This document shows, piece by piece, positions 41,715 through 50,640 of a stretch of DNA of 64,000 bases. The notes under the pieces are model-generated. The model saw only the letters and a program-made list of their open reading frames with translations. It was not told where the DNA came from and did no database searches. Each line of letters begins with the position of its first letter. Position 1 is the first letter of the stretch. Made by a program: the position numbers and the translations under genes. Source of the DNA: Streptomyces globosus (GTDB lineage Bacteria > Actinomycetota > Actinomycetes > Streptomycetales > Streptomycetaceae); contig NZ_CP030862.1 of the NCBI RefSeq assembly GCF_003325375.1, forward strand, positions 4,157,501-4,221,500, in the 5' to 3' direction.

Positions 41715-44450
41715 CTACGGTGCGCCGAAGGCGAGGGTCAGCTGCGGGGTGCCCTCCCCGGCCGCCGCCTCGGACGACCACAGCCACAGGGCGTCCGACC
41801 CCGAGCCGGTCAGCGCCACGCTCCAGGAGGAGCCGAGGGCGGCGGCCACCGGCGCCGCGGACAGGCCCGTGGTGTGGACCGCCGAGCCGTCGGGGACGGG
41901 GCCGAAGGTGCCGAGGGCCGGACCGCCCGGCTCGGGACGGGTGTTGTAGGTGGTGGCTGCCTCGCTCCATGCCCCGGCGACCGGCACCACCGAGACGGTG
42001 TCGGCCGTTCCGGCGCCGCTCATCGTGCTGGTCTTCACGCTCAGCGAGGCCGACTTCAGCACCGTGCCCGGCGGCGCCGCCGGCAGGTCGAAGCGCAGGT
42101 AGGACGTGTACAGCGGGTTGCCGCGGACGGCGAGCGACCCGGAGGTGCCGAAGGCGGTGCCGGGTGCCCCCGCGTTGGCGTACGTGTCCTCGGCGGCGGT
42201 CACCCGGACGACCGAGTCGGCGGGCGCCGAGGCGAGGCGGTGGTGCTCCTGGACCTGCGCGGGGGTCAGGACACTGCCGTAGACGGCCGTCTCGTCCAGG
42301 CGGCCCGCCCAGAAGTCGCTGGACGGCCGGTTGGGCCAGCTGGTCAGGTTGTCTCCGCCCGCGTGCCAGTAGCCGGCGAAGTTCTCGTGGGTGGTGACGT
42401 TCAGGGTGCCCCGCTGGACGCCGTCGACGTAGAGGGCCATCCCGCCGGGCCCCTGGGTGGCGACGGCGTGGTGCCACTTGTCGTCGTTGTAGGAGCCGGC
42501 GGTGGTGACGGTGCGGGTGGCGCCGGTGTAGACGCCGAAGACGAGGCGCCCGTCGTTGGTCATGTACAGGTGCTTGTCGTACTGGCTGCTGCGGCGGTCC
42601 TGGTTGCTGCCGAAGCCGAAGAGCTTGCCGCCGCGGGTGGTGTTCGTACGGAACCAGGTCTCGATGCTGTAGGCGGCGCCGACCGTCTGCCGGCGGTCCC
42701 CGTACACCTTGGTCGCGGCGCCGTCGAAGCCGATGGCGGTGCTCGCGCCGGTCACGGCTGCCGGGGTCTGGCGCAGGGCCGGTCCGGCGAGGTGCACGCC
42801 GTTCTGGTTGCCGCCGGCGGACGAGTCGGCGGCGTACGGCAGGACCGCGTCGTCGTAGCGCCAGTACAGCTGCGCACCGTCGGCGCGGACCCGTTCCGCG
42901 TAGGCGTCGGCCGAGTGCGGGACGGTCACGGACGCCGTCGCCGACAGGGCGCTGGTGTTGCCGGCCGCGTCGGTCGCCGTCACCCGGTAGGAGTACGTCT
43001 GGCCGGGCGTGACGGCGGTGTCGGTCCAGGACGCCTGGGGACGCCTGAAGAAGAGGGAGTCGGCGGCCACCGTGGCGACGGGGGTCGCCGAGCCGTTGCG
43101 GTACACCCGGTACGTCAGCCTGCTGTCGTCCAGGTCGAGGCTGGTGCGCCAGCGGACCTGCACCTCGCCGGGCCGGAAGCTCGCCGCGCTCGCGACGGGT
43201 GTCGTGGGGGCGCCGGTGTCGCCCGTCGACGCGAAGCGGGTCAGGCTCTGCTGGGCGGCCCCGTTGACGGTGGTGAACTCGCCGCCGACCCACAGGTAGC
43301 GCACTCCGGCCTTGGCGCCGACCGCCATCACGCGCGGCCCGATGCCCTCGCCGATGCCGTCGTTGGTGTCGGGCGACCAGCCCAGCTTCCCGGTTCCGGT
43401 GGTGGGCTGGGCGAGGAGGTGGTGGCGGGCCCCGTCGGGGAACTCGCCGACGCTGGAGCAGTCGTGGGCGTGCGAGGCGCTGTAGAGGACGCCCTGGTCC
43501 GGGAGGACGGCCTGGGTGGCGCCGAGGCAGGTGTCGCGCCAGCGCTGGCCGAAGCCGGCGAGGTCGAGGGCGATGCGGCCGTCGAAGACGCCGCCGCCGG
43601 TGCCCTCGTTGGCGGTGTAGAAGCCGCTCTCGTCGGTCGCGATGTCCTTGACGACGGAGTTGGTGTGGATGAAGTTCGGATAGGCCTTCGTGACGGCGCC
43701 GCTCGCGGCGTCCACGACGGCCAGGGCGTGTGAGGCGGTGCCGCCCACGGTGAAGAAGTCGCCGCCGAGGAGGACGCTCTGCCCGTCCGGGGTGAGTTCG
43801 ACGGCCCGGCCGGGCTCGTCGGCGTCGGCCCGGAAGGGGCGCAGCGCCCCGTCGGCGGCGGCGACGGCGGCGAAGCGCTGGCGCGGCTGGCCGGAGACGG
43901 TGAGGAAGTCGCCGCCCGCGTAGACGGTGTCGCCGCTGACGGCGAGCGCGCGGACGGTCGCCGCGAAGGCGGGGCGGAAGGACTGCTTCACCGTGCAGGT
44001 CGCGACGTCGATCGCGGCGAGGCTGGAGACGGGGGTGCCGTTGACGGCGCCGAAGTAGCCGCCCGCGTACAGGGTGGCCTTGTCGGGTGAGAGGGCGAGG
44101 GCCCGCACGGTGGCGGTGCCGCTGCCGACGGTGAAGGACAGCTTGCAGGAGGTCGGGGCGCCGGTCGCGGCGTCGAGCGCGGTGAAGTTCACGGCGGGCT
44201 GCTCGGTGCCGGCGCCGCCCGAGGGCGGGCGTACGGCGGAGAAGGTGCCGCCGGCGAAGACGGTGCCGCCGGCCTCGGCGAGGGCCCAGACGATGCCGTT
44301 GGGCTGCCAGGTCGGAAGGGCGTCGGCGGTGAAGGCCACGGGCGGGGTGACGGCCCCCGCCTGTGGGAGGACGCCGAGGCCGACGCAGGCGCCGGTCCCG
44401 GCCACGGACAGGGCGAGCGCGGCGGCCGCCCCTCTGGTTCTGCGACGCAT
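41715..44450 (-). CDS. Large secreted protein: beta-propeller, FN3, LamG and DNRLRE domains
   Basis: 911 residues. Signal peptide about 1-33 (RRRTRGAAAALALSVAGTGACVGLG). About 40-415 are propeller-like repeats with GGTFSAV, GGYFGAV, GGDFLTV, GGDFFTV and GGEFTTV strands. About 430-520 is a fibronectin type III module (GAPTTPVASAAS, YSYRVTATDAAGN). About 560-730 is a LamG/concanavalin-like jelly roll (YSIETWFRTNT, KWHHAVATQGPGGMALYVDG). The end (about 750-911) is a DNRLRE domain (EDTYANAGAPGTAFGTSGSLAVRG), often in surface proteins with isopeptide or structural roles. It probably binds carbohydrate or other polymers outside the cell; no catalytic motif is seen. ATG at 44450 is clear. Confidence 0.88.
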   Translation of the reverse strand: MRRRTRGAAAALALSVAGTGACVGLGVLPQAGAVTPPVAFTADALPTWQPNGIVWALAEAGGTVFAGGTFSAVRPPSGGAGTEQPAVNFTALDAATGAPTSCKLSFTVGSGTATVRALALSPDKATLYAGGYFGAVNGTPVSSLAAIDVATCTVKQSFRPAFAATVRALAVSGDTVYAGGDFLTVSGQPRQRFAAVAAADGALRPFRADADEPGRAVELTPDGQSVLLGGDFFTVGGTASHALAVVDAASGAVTKAYPNFIHTNSVVKDIATDESGFYTANEGTGGGVFDGRIALDLAGFGQRWRDTCLGATQAVLPDQGVLYSASHAHDCSSVGEFPDGARHHLLAQPTTGTGKLGWSPDTNDGIGEGIGPRVMAVGAKAGVRYLWVGGEFTTVNGAAQQSLTRFASTGDTGAPTTPVASAASFRPGEVQVRWRTSLDLDDSRLTYRVYRNGSATPVATVAADSLFFRRPQASWTDTAVTPGQTYSYRVTATDAAGNTSALSATASVTVPHSADAYAERVRADGAQLYWRYDDAVLPYAADSSAGGNQNGVHLAGPALRQTPAAVTGASTAIGFDGAATKVYGDRRQTVGAAYSIETWFRTNTTRGGKLFGFGSNQDRRSSQYDKHLYMTNDGRLVFGVYTGATRTVTTAGSYNDDKWHHAVATQGPGGMALYVDGVQRGTLNVTTHENFAGYWHAGGDNLTSWPNRPSSDFWAGRLDETAVYGSVLTPAQVQEHHRLASAPADSVVRVTAAEDTYANAGAPGTAFGTSGSLAVRGNPLYTSYLRFDLPAAPPGTVLKSASLSVKTSTMSGAGTADTVSVVPVAGAWSEAATTYNTRPEPGGPALGTFGPVPDGSAVHTTGLSAAPVAAALGSSWSVALTGSGSDALWLWSSEAAAGEGTPQLTLAFGAP

Positions 44451-44607
44451 GAACCCCCCAGGTGGTTGGTGGAGTGGTGCGCTGGTGGCCGGAAACGGAC
44501 GTGTGGGGCGCCCGCGGCCTGCGTACGGGCACCCTAGGGGGAATCCGGCGCCCGTTCATCGGACTTGGCATATCGGAGGGGAAATCGGTGCGGCCGTGCG
44601 GGGGCGG

Positions 44608-46542
44608 TCAGGCCGTCGGCAGCGGCCGGCACAGGAGCGCCGCGGGGCCGGAGCGGGCGGCGAAGCGGGTGGTGAAGGCGATGCCGGCAGCGTACTCGCC
44701 GGGCCCGCACTGGCCCTTGTGGTGGCCGTACGCCCACTCCCCGCCGCCGGCGCCCGCGGGCCGGGCGTCTCCCCGGTCGAACCACACCGTGCGGCCCGGC
44801 CCCGCGGCGGGGAGCGCCGTGCGGGCCGGAGCGCAGAGGGCGGCCGAAACCCGGCTGCCGCGCAGGCTGTATCCGATCAGGAAGCGGTCGGCGGGGCACT
44901 GGAGCTTGGTGTACCCGGTGGCCCAGTCGCCGCCCGGCGGGACGTGCGCCTCGTTCCGGACGACGGTGTGCGCGCCGGCTGCGGCACGCAGGTCGGAGGT
45001 GCTGCACAGGCCGCGCCCGCCGGTGTGCGAGAGGCCGGCCAGGCGGGATCCGTCGGGGCAGGCGGCCTTGCGGGCGCCGCTGTCCCAGTCGCCTCCGGCG
45101 CGGGTGAGCAGGGAGGCGCTGTGGTCGCGGTGGTCGGTGGTCAGCTGGTGCCAGGACGGGACGGGGGCGACGGGTCCGGTGCGCCCCGCGGTGGCGGCGA
45201 GACCGGCCCAGGGCTGCGTACGCCAGTCCCCGGCGTCCGGTACGCCCGAGCGGCGGCCCGCGGAGTCGTACCGGAGCAGCGCCCAGCTGTCGCCGCCCGG
45301 TGTGCCGTCGGCGGCGGTGCTCCAGCCGACGAGCGGCCAGTACGCGAAGTCGGCGTCGGCGGCGGACAGCAGGCCGGTGAGGTTGCGGAACCAGGCCTTC
45401 GGGCGGGCGGCGGCCTCGTCGGCGCCGATGCCGAACTCGCTGATCCAGACGGGCGCGGTGAAGTGCGCCCCGGACTCGGCGGCCACGAACAGGGCCTGGT
45501 CGTGGACGACCTGCGCGAGCTCGTCCCGGCCGAGGTCCTGGTAGCGGGGGTCGCTGGTCTCGCCGATGCCGGTCGCGCCGCTGTGCCGGGGGCCCGTGTA
45601 GCCGTAGAAGTGGGCGGAGTAGACGAGCTTGCCGGAGCGGACGAGGGTGTGGGAGAGGGTGCGGGCCGGGGTGAGGGCCGGGCGGCCGTGCGGGAACCCG
45701 TCGACGGGGATGCCGGTCCAGTTGATGCCCTCGACCACGATCAGCAGGTCGGGGTTGCCCTCGGTGAGGATCCGGTCGGCGGCCTCCTGTGCGGCGGCGT
45801 GCCAGTCGCGGTCGTCGCCGAGGCCCCAGTTCGGGTCGTGGAAGGTGTCGCGGCGGACCTCGTTGTAGAGGTCGGCGCCGACCACGCGCGGGTTGCCGCG
45901 GTAGCGGCGGGCCACGGCCACCCAGTCGTCGGCCCACCGGGCGGTGGTCTGGCCGCTGTTCCAGCGCTCGTTGCCGTCGAGCCCGCAGCACCAGCGGGTG
46001 GTGACGGTGTGGTTGTTGAGGATGACGGCGAACCCGGCGCCGGTGAGGGCGGCGACGACGGCGTCGAACACCTGGAGCGGTGTCCTGCCGCGCAGGGCCG
46101 GGTTGGCGGCGACCGCCGCGTCCGGAACGGGGGCGGAGGTGCGCAGCATCTCGTTGGAGAACGGCAGCCGGATGCTGTTGAGGCCCAGGGCGCGGAAGTC
46201 GGCCAGGAGGGCTGGCATCGGGACGCGGTCCAGGCCGAGGGGGATCCCGTGCGAGTTCTGGCCGGCGTGGTGGGCGGCGGGGTCGGTGCGGTCGCCGGAG
46301 CCGTTCCAGGAACCCTGCGCGCCGTCCCAGTTGCCGGAGCGGAGCCGGAAGCGGTCGCCGTCGGCGTCGACGATCCAGCGGCCGCGGGTGGACAGGGGCG
46401 GGGTCCACTCCTCGGCGGCCGCGGTCAGCGCGCCGGAGGCGGCTCCCGCCGCGGGCGGCGCGGCCTGCGCCGGGAGGGCCGACACCGGCAGCGCTGCCGC
46501 CGCCAGGAGGAGGGCGAGGAGGGGGCGGACGAGGCTCTGCAC
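44608..46542 (-). CDS. Secreted GH5 endoglucanase-like enzyme with three C-terminal Cys repeats
   Basis: 644 residues. Signal peptide about 1-28. The GH5-like TIM barrel (about 45-450) has NSIRLPFSNEML, VILNNHT, the acid/base Glu in VGADLYNEV and the nucleophile Glu in WISEFGIG. The last ~170 residues contain three repeats of about 50-55 residues, each with Gly-Gly-x-W and two Cys: GGDWDSGARKAACPDGSRLAGLS, GGDWATGYTKLQCPADRFLIGYS and GGEWAYGHHKGQCGPGEYAAGIA; they may bind polysaccharide. Likely beta-1,4-glucan hydrolase (cellulase or related). GTG at 46542 has AGGAG upstream. No cellulose operator (CebR palindrome) seen upstream. Confidence 0.88.
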   Translation of the reverse strand: MQSLVRPLLALLLAAAALPVSALPAQAAPPAAGAASGALTAAAEEWTPPLSTRGRWIVDADGDRFRLRSGNWDGAQGSWNGSGDRTDPAAHHAGQNSHGIPLGLDRVPMPALLADFRALGLNSIRLPFSNEMLRTSAPVPDAAVAANPALRGRTPLQVFDAVVAALTGAGFAVILNNHTVTTRWCCGLDGNERWNSGQTTARWADDWVAVARRYRGNPRVVGADLYNEVRRDTFHDPNWGLGDDRDWHAAAQEAADRILTEGNPDLLIVVEGINWTGIPVDGFPHGRPALTPARTLSHTLVRSGKLVYSAHFYGYTGPRHSGATGIGETSDPRYQDLGRDELAQVVHDQALFVAAESGAHFTAPVWISEFGIGADEAAARPKAWFRNLTGLLSAADADFAYWPLVGWSTAADGTPGGDSWALLRYDSAGRRSGVPDAGDWRTQPWAGLAATAGRTGPVAPVPSWHQLTTDHRDHSASLLTRAGGDWDSGARKAACPDGSRLAGLSHTGGRGLCSTSDLRAAAGAHTVVRNEAHVPPGGDWATGYTKLQCPADRFLIGYSLRGSRVSAALCAPARTALPAAGPGRTVWFDRGDARPAGAGGGEWAYGHHKGQCGPGEYAAGIAFTTRFAARSGPAALLCRPLPTA

Positions 46543-46734
46543 GGGCGGCTCCTGCCGGTCGGGCGCCCGTGTCCGGGCGGCTGCCGCGGCCAAGTTACCG
46601 GCCGGTCGGCACGGGTGGAAGCCGCGTGCGCGGGCCGGCTTGCCGGGCCGACCGGGCGAAACGGCCTCCGGCGGCGGGCTCCTGCCTCTACCGTGCCCTC
46701 AGCGGAAGCCAGAGGGGACCGGAGGGTGGGGCGG

Positions 46735-47037
46735 ATGGACGAGGAAGAGGACCTGCGGCTGGCGAGGATGACGCCGGAGATATCGCGCCGCACCCTCGTC
46801 ATGCTGCGCGGCCTCGCGGGTCTGGAGCCGGCGGAGCGCGTGCCCGAGGACGCGATGGCGGTGGCCGACGAGATCCTCGCCGAGCACGGCACGGACGGGC
46901 TGCGCGTGCTGGTGATGACGCTGGCGGCCTGGGCGACGGCCCAGATCGAGAACGTGGCCGAGCTGAGCCGGCGCAGCCACGAGGCGGTGCTCGACGCGAT
47001 GGAGCTGGCCTGCCTGGAGGCCGGCGCGGAGGACTGA
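46735..47037 (+). CDS. Small conserved hypothetical protein
   Basis: 100 residues, acidic and helical: MDEEEDLRLARMTPEISRR, TLVMLRGLAGLEPAERVP, IENVAELSRRSHEAVLDAM. GGAGGG sits 9-14 bp before the ATG. Soluble, no known domain. It stands between the divergent cellulase gene and a cyclic-nucleotide-like gene 82 bp downstream on the same strand. Confidence 0.68.
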   Translation: MDEEEDLRLARMTPEISRRTLVMLRGLAGLEPAERVPEDAMAVADEILAEHGTDGLRVLVMTLAAWATAQIENVAELSRRSHEAVLDAMELACLEAGAED

Positions 47038-47119
47038 CGGCGGGCGCTGCGTCGCATCCCGGATTCGGGGGGTCGTCGGCGACACTGGGGTTAGCGGGGG
47101 ACCCTGATCGGAGGCCGTC

Positions 47120-47587
47120 GTGAGCACACCATCCCCTGTCCGGATCGCCGCAGTCCTCTCCGCCGAGCACCGCGGCCGGCTGATGTCCCACGCTCTGGAG
47201 GTCAACTTCCCCGAAGGCGCCCGGATCTTCGAGGAGGGATCGCCGTCGGAGTCGTTCTGGATCGTGCGCTCCGGCACGGTCACCCTCCAGACCCCGGTGC
47301 CCGGGGGGCGGCGGCCGACGCCGATCGAGAACCTCGGGCCCGGGGAGCTCGTGGGCTGGTCCTGGCTGTTCCCGCCGTACGTGTGGCAGCTGAGCGCGGA
47401 GGCGATGACCCCGGTGCGCGCGTACGAGTTCGACGCGACCGCCGTACGGATGGCGATGGACGCCGACCCGGCCTTCGGGTCCGCGGTCGGGCACTGGGTG
47501 GGGCGGGTCCTCGCGCTGCGCCTGCAGCAGACCCGCACACGGCTGCTGGACATGTACGCGCCGCGCGCCGCGTCGGCCGTCCAGTAG
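47120..47587 (+). CDS. Cyclic-nucleotide-binding (CRP-like) domain protein without HTH
   Basis: 155 residues. The cupin-like CNB domain is clear: VNFPEGARIFEEGSPSESFWIVRSGTVTLQTP, and a phosphate-cassette-like stretch FPPYVWQLSAEAMTPVRAYEFDA. The conserved GExxAL-x-R cassette of cAMP binders is not seen (LGPGELVGWSW instead), so the ligand may differ. A long helix follows and no DNA-binding domain is attached. GTG at 47120 has GGAGG upstream. Probably a small sensor or regulatory subunit; partner unknown. Confidence 0.85.
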   Translation: MSTPSPVRIAAVLSAEHRGRLMSHALEVNFPEGARIFEEGSPSESFWIVRSGTVTLQTPVPGGRRPTPIENLGPGELVGWSWLFPPYVWQLSAEAMTPVRAYEFDATAVRMAMDADPAFGSAVGHWVGRVLALRLQQTRTRLLDMYAPRAASAVQ

Positions 47588-47637
47588 CCTCCGCGGCCCT
47601 GCGCCGGCCGCCGGGAGCGGCCGGGCACCGCGTGCGG

Positions 47638-47647
47638 GAAACGTTTC
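47638..47647. promoter_or_regulatory. Perfect GAAACGTTTC palindrome (LacI-family operator-like)
   Basis: A 10-bp perfect palindrome with flanking G/C, 186 bp upstream of the SSI gene and 51 bp after the preceding stop. The shape is that of LacI/GalR-family operators. Which gene it controls is not shown. Confidence 0.5.
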
Positions 47648-47832
47648 AGCGCGTGTGTTCGGCCGAATCCCCGGCGCGCTCCCCCACAGGTCAGTGCGCC
47701 CCAGGCCGCTGCGGAGTGCATACACTCGCTCACGAACGGTGACGAAAAATCACGGTGCGAACGGGCGTTCACGGCTTGTGTCGGCAAGACTCCTGTCCGC
47801 TATCCGAAGCAACCCACCCAAGGGAGTTCGCA

Positions 47833-48276
47833 ATGCGGTCCATCGCACGGAGTCTCGGCCTCGGTTCCGCCGCCATGGCGCTCACCGCGTTCACCGCGCT
47901 GGCCTGGCCCGGAGCGGCCGACGCCGCGCCGACCGGTACACAGAGCATGTACGCGCCGTCCGCCCTGGTCCTGTCCGTGATCGCCGGGGAGGACCCCGCG
48001 TACGGGACGGTCCAGCGCGCGGTGACCCTGAGCTGCGCCCCCAGGGCGCACGGCACGCACCCCTCCCCCGCACGGGCCTGCGCCGACATGCGCCGGCACG
48101 CCGCGGACCTCGACAGGATCGCCGAGCCCGGCCCGGGAGTCGACTGCACCCGCGAGTGGAACCCGCTGACGGTCACCGCGGAGGGCGTGTGGCAGGGCCG
48201 CAAGTTCAGCTACACCCACACCTACGCCAACCCCTGCGGCCTCTACCACACCAGCAGCACGCTGTTCGCGTTCTGA
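47833..48276 (+). CDS. Streptomyces subtilisin inhibitor (SSI) family protease inhibitor
   Basis: 147 residues. Signal peptide about 1-32 (cut near GAADAAP). The mature protein begins SMYAPSALVLSVI, then VQRAVTLSCAP, SPARACADMRRHAADLDRI, and the reactive loop VDCTREWNP, ending EGVWQGRKFSYTHTYANPC-GLYHTSSTLFAF. Four Cys give the two SSI disulfides. The P1 residue by alignment with the SSI family is Arg (CTR|E), which predicts trypsin-like rather than subtilisin specificity. Such inhibitors are secreted and control proteases during development; the subtilase at 6180 is one possible but unproven target. AGGGAG lies 7 bp before the ATG. Confidence 0.94.
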   Translation: MRSIARSLGLGSAAMALTAFTALAWPGAADAAPTGTQSMYAPSALVLSVIAGEDPAYGTVQRAVTLSCAPRAHGTHPSPARACADMRRHAADLDRIAEPGPGVDCTREWNPLTVTAEGVWQGRKFSYTHTYANPCGLYHTSSTLFAF

Positions 48277-48297
48277 CGGCGGCCCTGCACCGGCGGG

Positions 48298-48330
48298 GGC
48301 CGGGCGGCGCCGTGCGACCGCCGTCCGGCC
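48298..48330. terminator. Terminator between SSI and GNAT genes
   Basis: A 10-bp stem (48298-48307 with 48321-48330) with one G:U pair and a 13-nt loop, between convergent stops. Confidence 0.55.
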
Positions 48331-48342
48331 CGCGCCTGCCGG

Positions 48343-49209
48343 TCAACCGAGTTCGAGGCTCGTCACCCCGTACAGGCCGGCCATGTCGATCCGCGGGGCC
48401 GGCCCCGTGTACATGCGGGCGGCCTCGAAGACGGGCTCCATGCCCAGTCCGGCGAGCAGGGCGGTGGCCGCGGCGTTGGCGTCCGGCACGTCCACGGCGA
48501 CGACTCCGTCCGGGGTCTGCTCGGCCAGGCCGTGCAGCAGGGCGGCCGCGATGTCCGGGCCCGCCGCGTAGAGCGGGCCGATCCGGGCCGCGCCGCTGCA
48601 CGGCCGGACCACTCCGAGCCCTTCGACGCGGCCGCCGCGGACCGCGGCGAGGGCGGTGCGGCCGGGCAGTCCGGTCCAGGCGGCGAGGAAGCCGTCGCGG
48701 GCCTCGGGGAAGAACCGCCGGTCGTAGCCGGCGAGCTGCTCGAACGGCAGCGAGGCGGCGTCCACCAGCTCGAAGCCGGCAGTGGCGCCGCCGGCTGCGG
48801 GGCCGCCGCCGTCCGGCCGCGGACGGCCTTCGTGGCGGACGTTGTTCCAGGCAGGCAGGAAGCCGGACCTGCGGTAGTTGCCCTGCTGCTCGACGACGCC
48901 GTCGAGGCCCACGAGCCGCCCGTCGAGCCGCTTCATCCCGGCCTGCCACAGCTGGAGGCCGTAGCCGCGGCCGCGGAACTCCGGGCGGACGATGTAGAAG
49001 CCGATGAACCCGAAACCGGTGCCGTAGCGCACGGCCGAGATGCAGGCCACCGGCTCGCCGTCGAGCCGGCCCACAAGGAAGCCCGCCGGATCGGCGACCG
49101 CGAACGCGTACCGGTCGGTGTCGCCCGGGTTCCAGCCCTCGGCGTCGGCCCAGGTGCGGATGAGCTCCATGTCGGCGCCGCTCGCGCCGGTGATCTCGAA
49201 TCCCGTCAT
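48343..49209 (-). CDS. GNAT family acetyltransferase, two-domain
   Basis: 288 residues. The first half (1-130) is a GNAT domain with the acetyl-CoA loop IVRPEFRGRGYGLQLWQAGMKRL. The second half is a separate acyltransferase-like fold (PLYAAGPDIAAALLHGLAEQ, PDANAAATALLAGLGMEPVFEAARMYTG), the arrangement of the YitH/HolE-like group of GNATs with a C-terminal Acetyltransf_18-type domain. ATG at 49209 is clear. Substrate unknown. Confidence 0.9.
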   Translation of the reverse strand: MTGFEITGASGADMELIRTWADAEGWNPGDTDRYAFAVADPAGFLVGRLDGEPVACISAVRYGTGFGFIGFYIVRPEFRGRGYGLQLWQAGMKRLDGRLVGLDGVVEQQGNYRRSGFLPAWNNVRHEGRPRPDGGGPAAGGATAGFELVDAASLPFEQLAGYDRRFFPEARDGFLAAWTGLPGRTALAAVRGGRVEGLGVVRPCSGAARIGPLYAAGPDIAAALLHGLAEQTPDGVVAVDVPDANAAATALLAGLGMEPVFEAARMYTGPAPRIDMAGLYGVTSLELG

Positions 49210-49289
49210 GTGCCGTGTTGTAGCAGAAGGCGCGGAACGCCCGCAGGCGTCCCGGAGATCCCCAGACGCCCGGCGGCCGGCAGGGGCCG

Positions 49290-49724
49290 TCAGCCCGCGC
49301 AGACGACGTCGTCCAGCTTGATCGGCCGCGAGTCCAGCCGCACGTACGCCGTGAACGTGTCCGTCCCGCCCTCGGCCCAGTACGTGGTGACGGTGGCCCA
49401 GCCGATGCCGGCGCCCGGGGCCACGGTGACCGGGCCGATGCCGACGCCCCGGGGCGCGGTGCGGGCGCACAGCAGGACGTCCAGGTCCGCGCTGTGCGCC
49501 TGTCTGTCCTTCAGGTGCTGGGACACGCGCAGCTCCCGGTCCCGGTCGGAGGGGCCGCGCTCACCGTAGAAGTCGATGAGGAAGGCGCCGATGGCCGTGG
49601 GGCTGTGGCCCGCGGCGGCCGCCGGGCCGGGATCCGCGGGGGCGGACGCGGAGGCCGGGGCGGCCGCGGGGAGCACGAGCAGGGCGGAGAGCGCGGCGCC
49701 GAGGCCGTACGGCTTGAGCTTCAT
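49290..49724 (-). CDS. Secreted hypothetical protein
   Basis: 144 residues. Signal peptide about 1-27 (MKLKPYGLGAALSALLVLPAA, cut near ASASA). The mature part has AIGAFLIDFYGERGPSDRDRELRVSQHLKDRQ, DLDVLLCARTAPRG, VGIGPVTV, and ends DDVVCAG; two Cys may form a disulfide. The pattern recurs in small exported streptomycete proteins, with no known activity. It is divergent from the sirtuin gene at 145 bp. Confidence 0.75.
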   Translation of the reverse strand: MKLKPYGLGAALSALLVLPAAAPASASAPADPGPAAAAGHSPTAIGAFLIDFYGERGPSDRDRELRVSQHLKDRQAHSADLDVLLCARTAPRGVGIGPVTVAPGAGIGWATVTTYWAEGGTDTFTAYVRLDSRPIKLDDVVCAG

Positions 49725-49869
49725 GCGGGATGTGTAACCGGCGGCCCGGGCCCCGGGCGGGGGCCGGCCCCCGATCTCACTCCGGTGGGGGGCGGGATTC
49801 ACCGCAGAACCGATACTGCCGGCGAAATCCGGTCGCGGGCGGCCCTGCGCCGTCCGTAGGGTCGCCCGC

Positions 49870-50595
49870 ATGGGAAAGCCGCTCGTCGCAGTGTTCACCG
49901 GGGCCGGAGTCTCCACGGACTCCGGGATCCCCGACTACCGGGGGCCGCAGGGGCTGTGGCGCCGCGATCCCGGGGCCGAGAAGCTCGTCACGTACGAGCA
50001 CTACATGGCCGATCCGGAGGTCCGCCGCCGGTCCTGGCGGATGCGCGCCGAGGTCGGGGCGCTGAACGCCCGGCCGAACGCCGCCCACCTGGCCGTGGCC
50101 GGGCTGGAGCGCAGCGGCATCCCGGTCCGGGTGATCACGCAGAACGTGGACGGGCTGCACCAGCTGGCCGGCATGCCGCCGCGGAAGGTCCTGGAGCTGC
50201 ACGGCACCGCCCGGGCCGTGGTGTGCACGGCCTGCGCCGCCCGGACCCCGATGGACGAGGCGCTGGCCCGGCTCGCCGCGGGCGAGGCGGACCCCGCCTG
50301 CACGGCCTGCGGCGGAATCCTGAAGCCGGCGACGGTGATGTTCGGCGAGCGGCTGGATCCGGAGGTGCTGGCGCAGGCCGTGGCCGTCGCGAAGAACTGC
50401 ACGGTGTTCTTCGCGGTCGGCTCGACGCTCCAGGTGCAGCCGGCCGCCTCGCTGGCCGGGATGGCCGCCGAGGCGGGCGCGCGGCTGGTGATCGTGAACG
50501 CGGAGGAGACCCCGTACGACGCGCTCGCGGACGAGGTGGTCCGGGAGCCGATCGGGACGGCCCTGCCGGCGCTCCTCGGGGCGCTCGCCGCCTGA
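49870..50595 (+). CDS. Sir2-family NAD-dependent protein deacylase
   Basis: 241 residues. Motifs: GAGVSTDSGIPDYRG for NAD binding, TQNVDGLHQLAG, catalytic His in LELHGTA, four zinc Cys (CTACAARTP and ACTACGG), VMFGERL and VGSTLQVQPAA. It removes acetyl or acyl groups from lysine using NAD. The sirtuin is a one-domain short form and looks catalytically intact. No acetylated target is encoded next to it, although a GNAT gene is 0.7 kb away. Confidence 0.95.
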   Translation: MGKPLVAVFTGAGVSTDSGIPDYRGPQGLWRRDPGAEKLVTYEHYMADPEVRRRSWRMRAEVGALNARPNAAHLAVAGLERSGIPVRVITQNVDGLHQLAGMPPRKVLELHGTARAVVCTACAARTPMDEALARLAAGEADPACTACGGILKPATVMFGERLDPEVLAQAVAVAKNCTVFFAVGSTLQVQPAASLAGMAAEAGARLVIVNAEETPYDALADEVVREPIGTALPALLGALAA

Positions 50596-50640
50596 CCGGC
50601 GCCCCCGCCGGGCAGGCGGCGGACCTCCCCCGCCGGGCGG

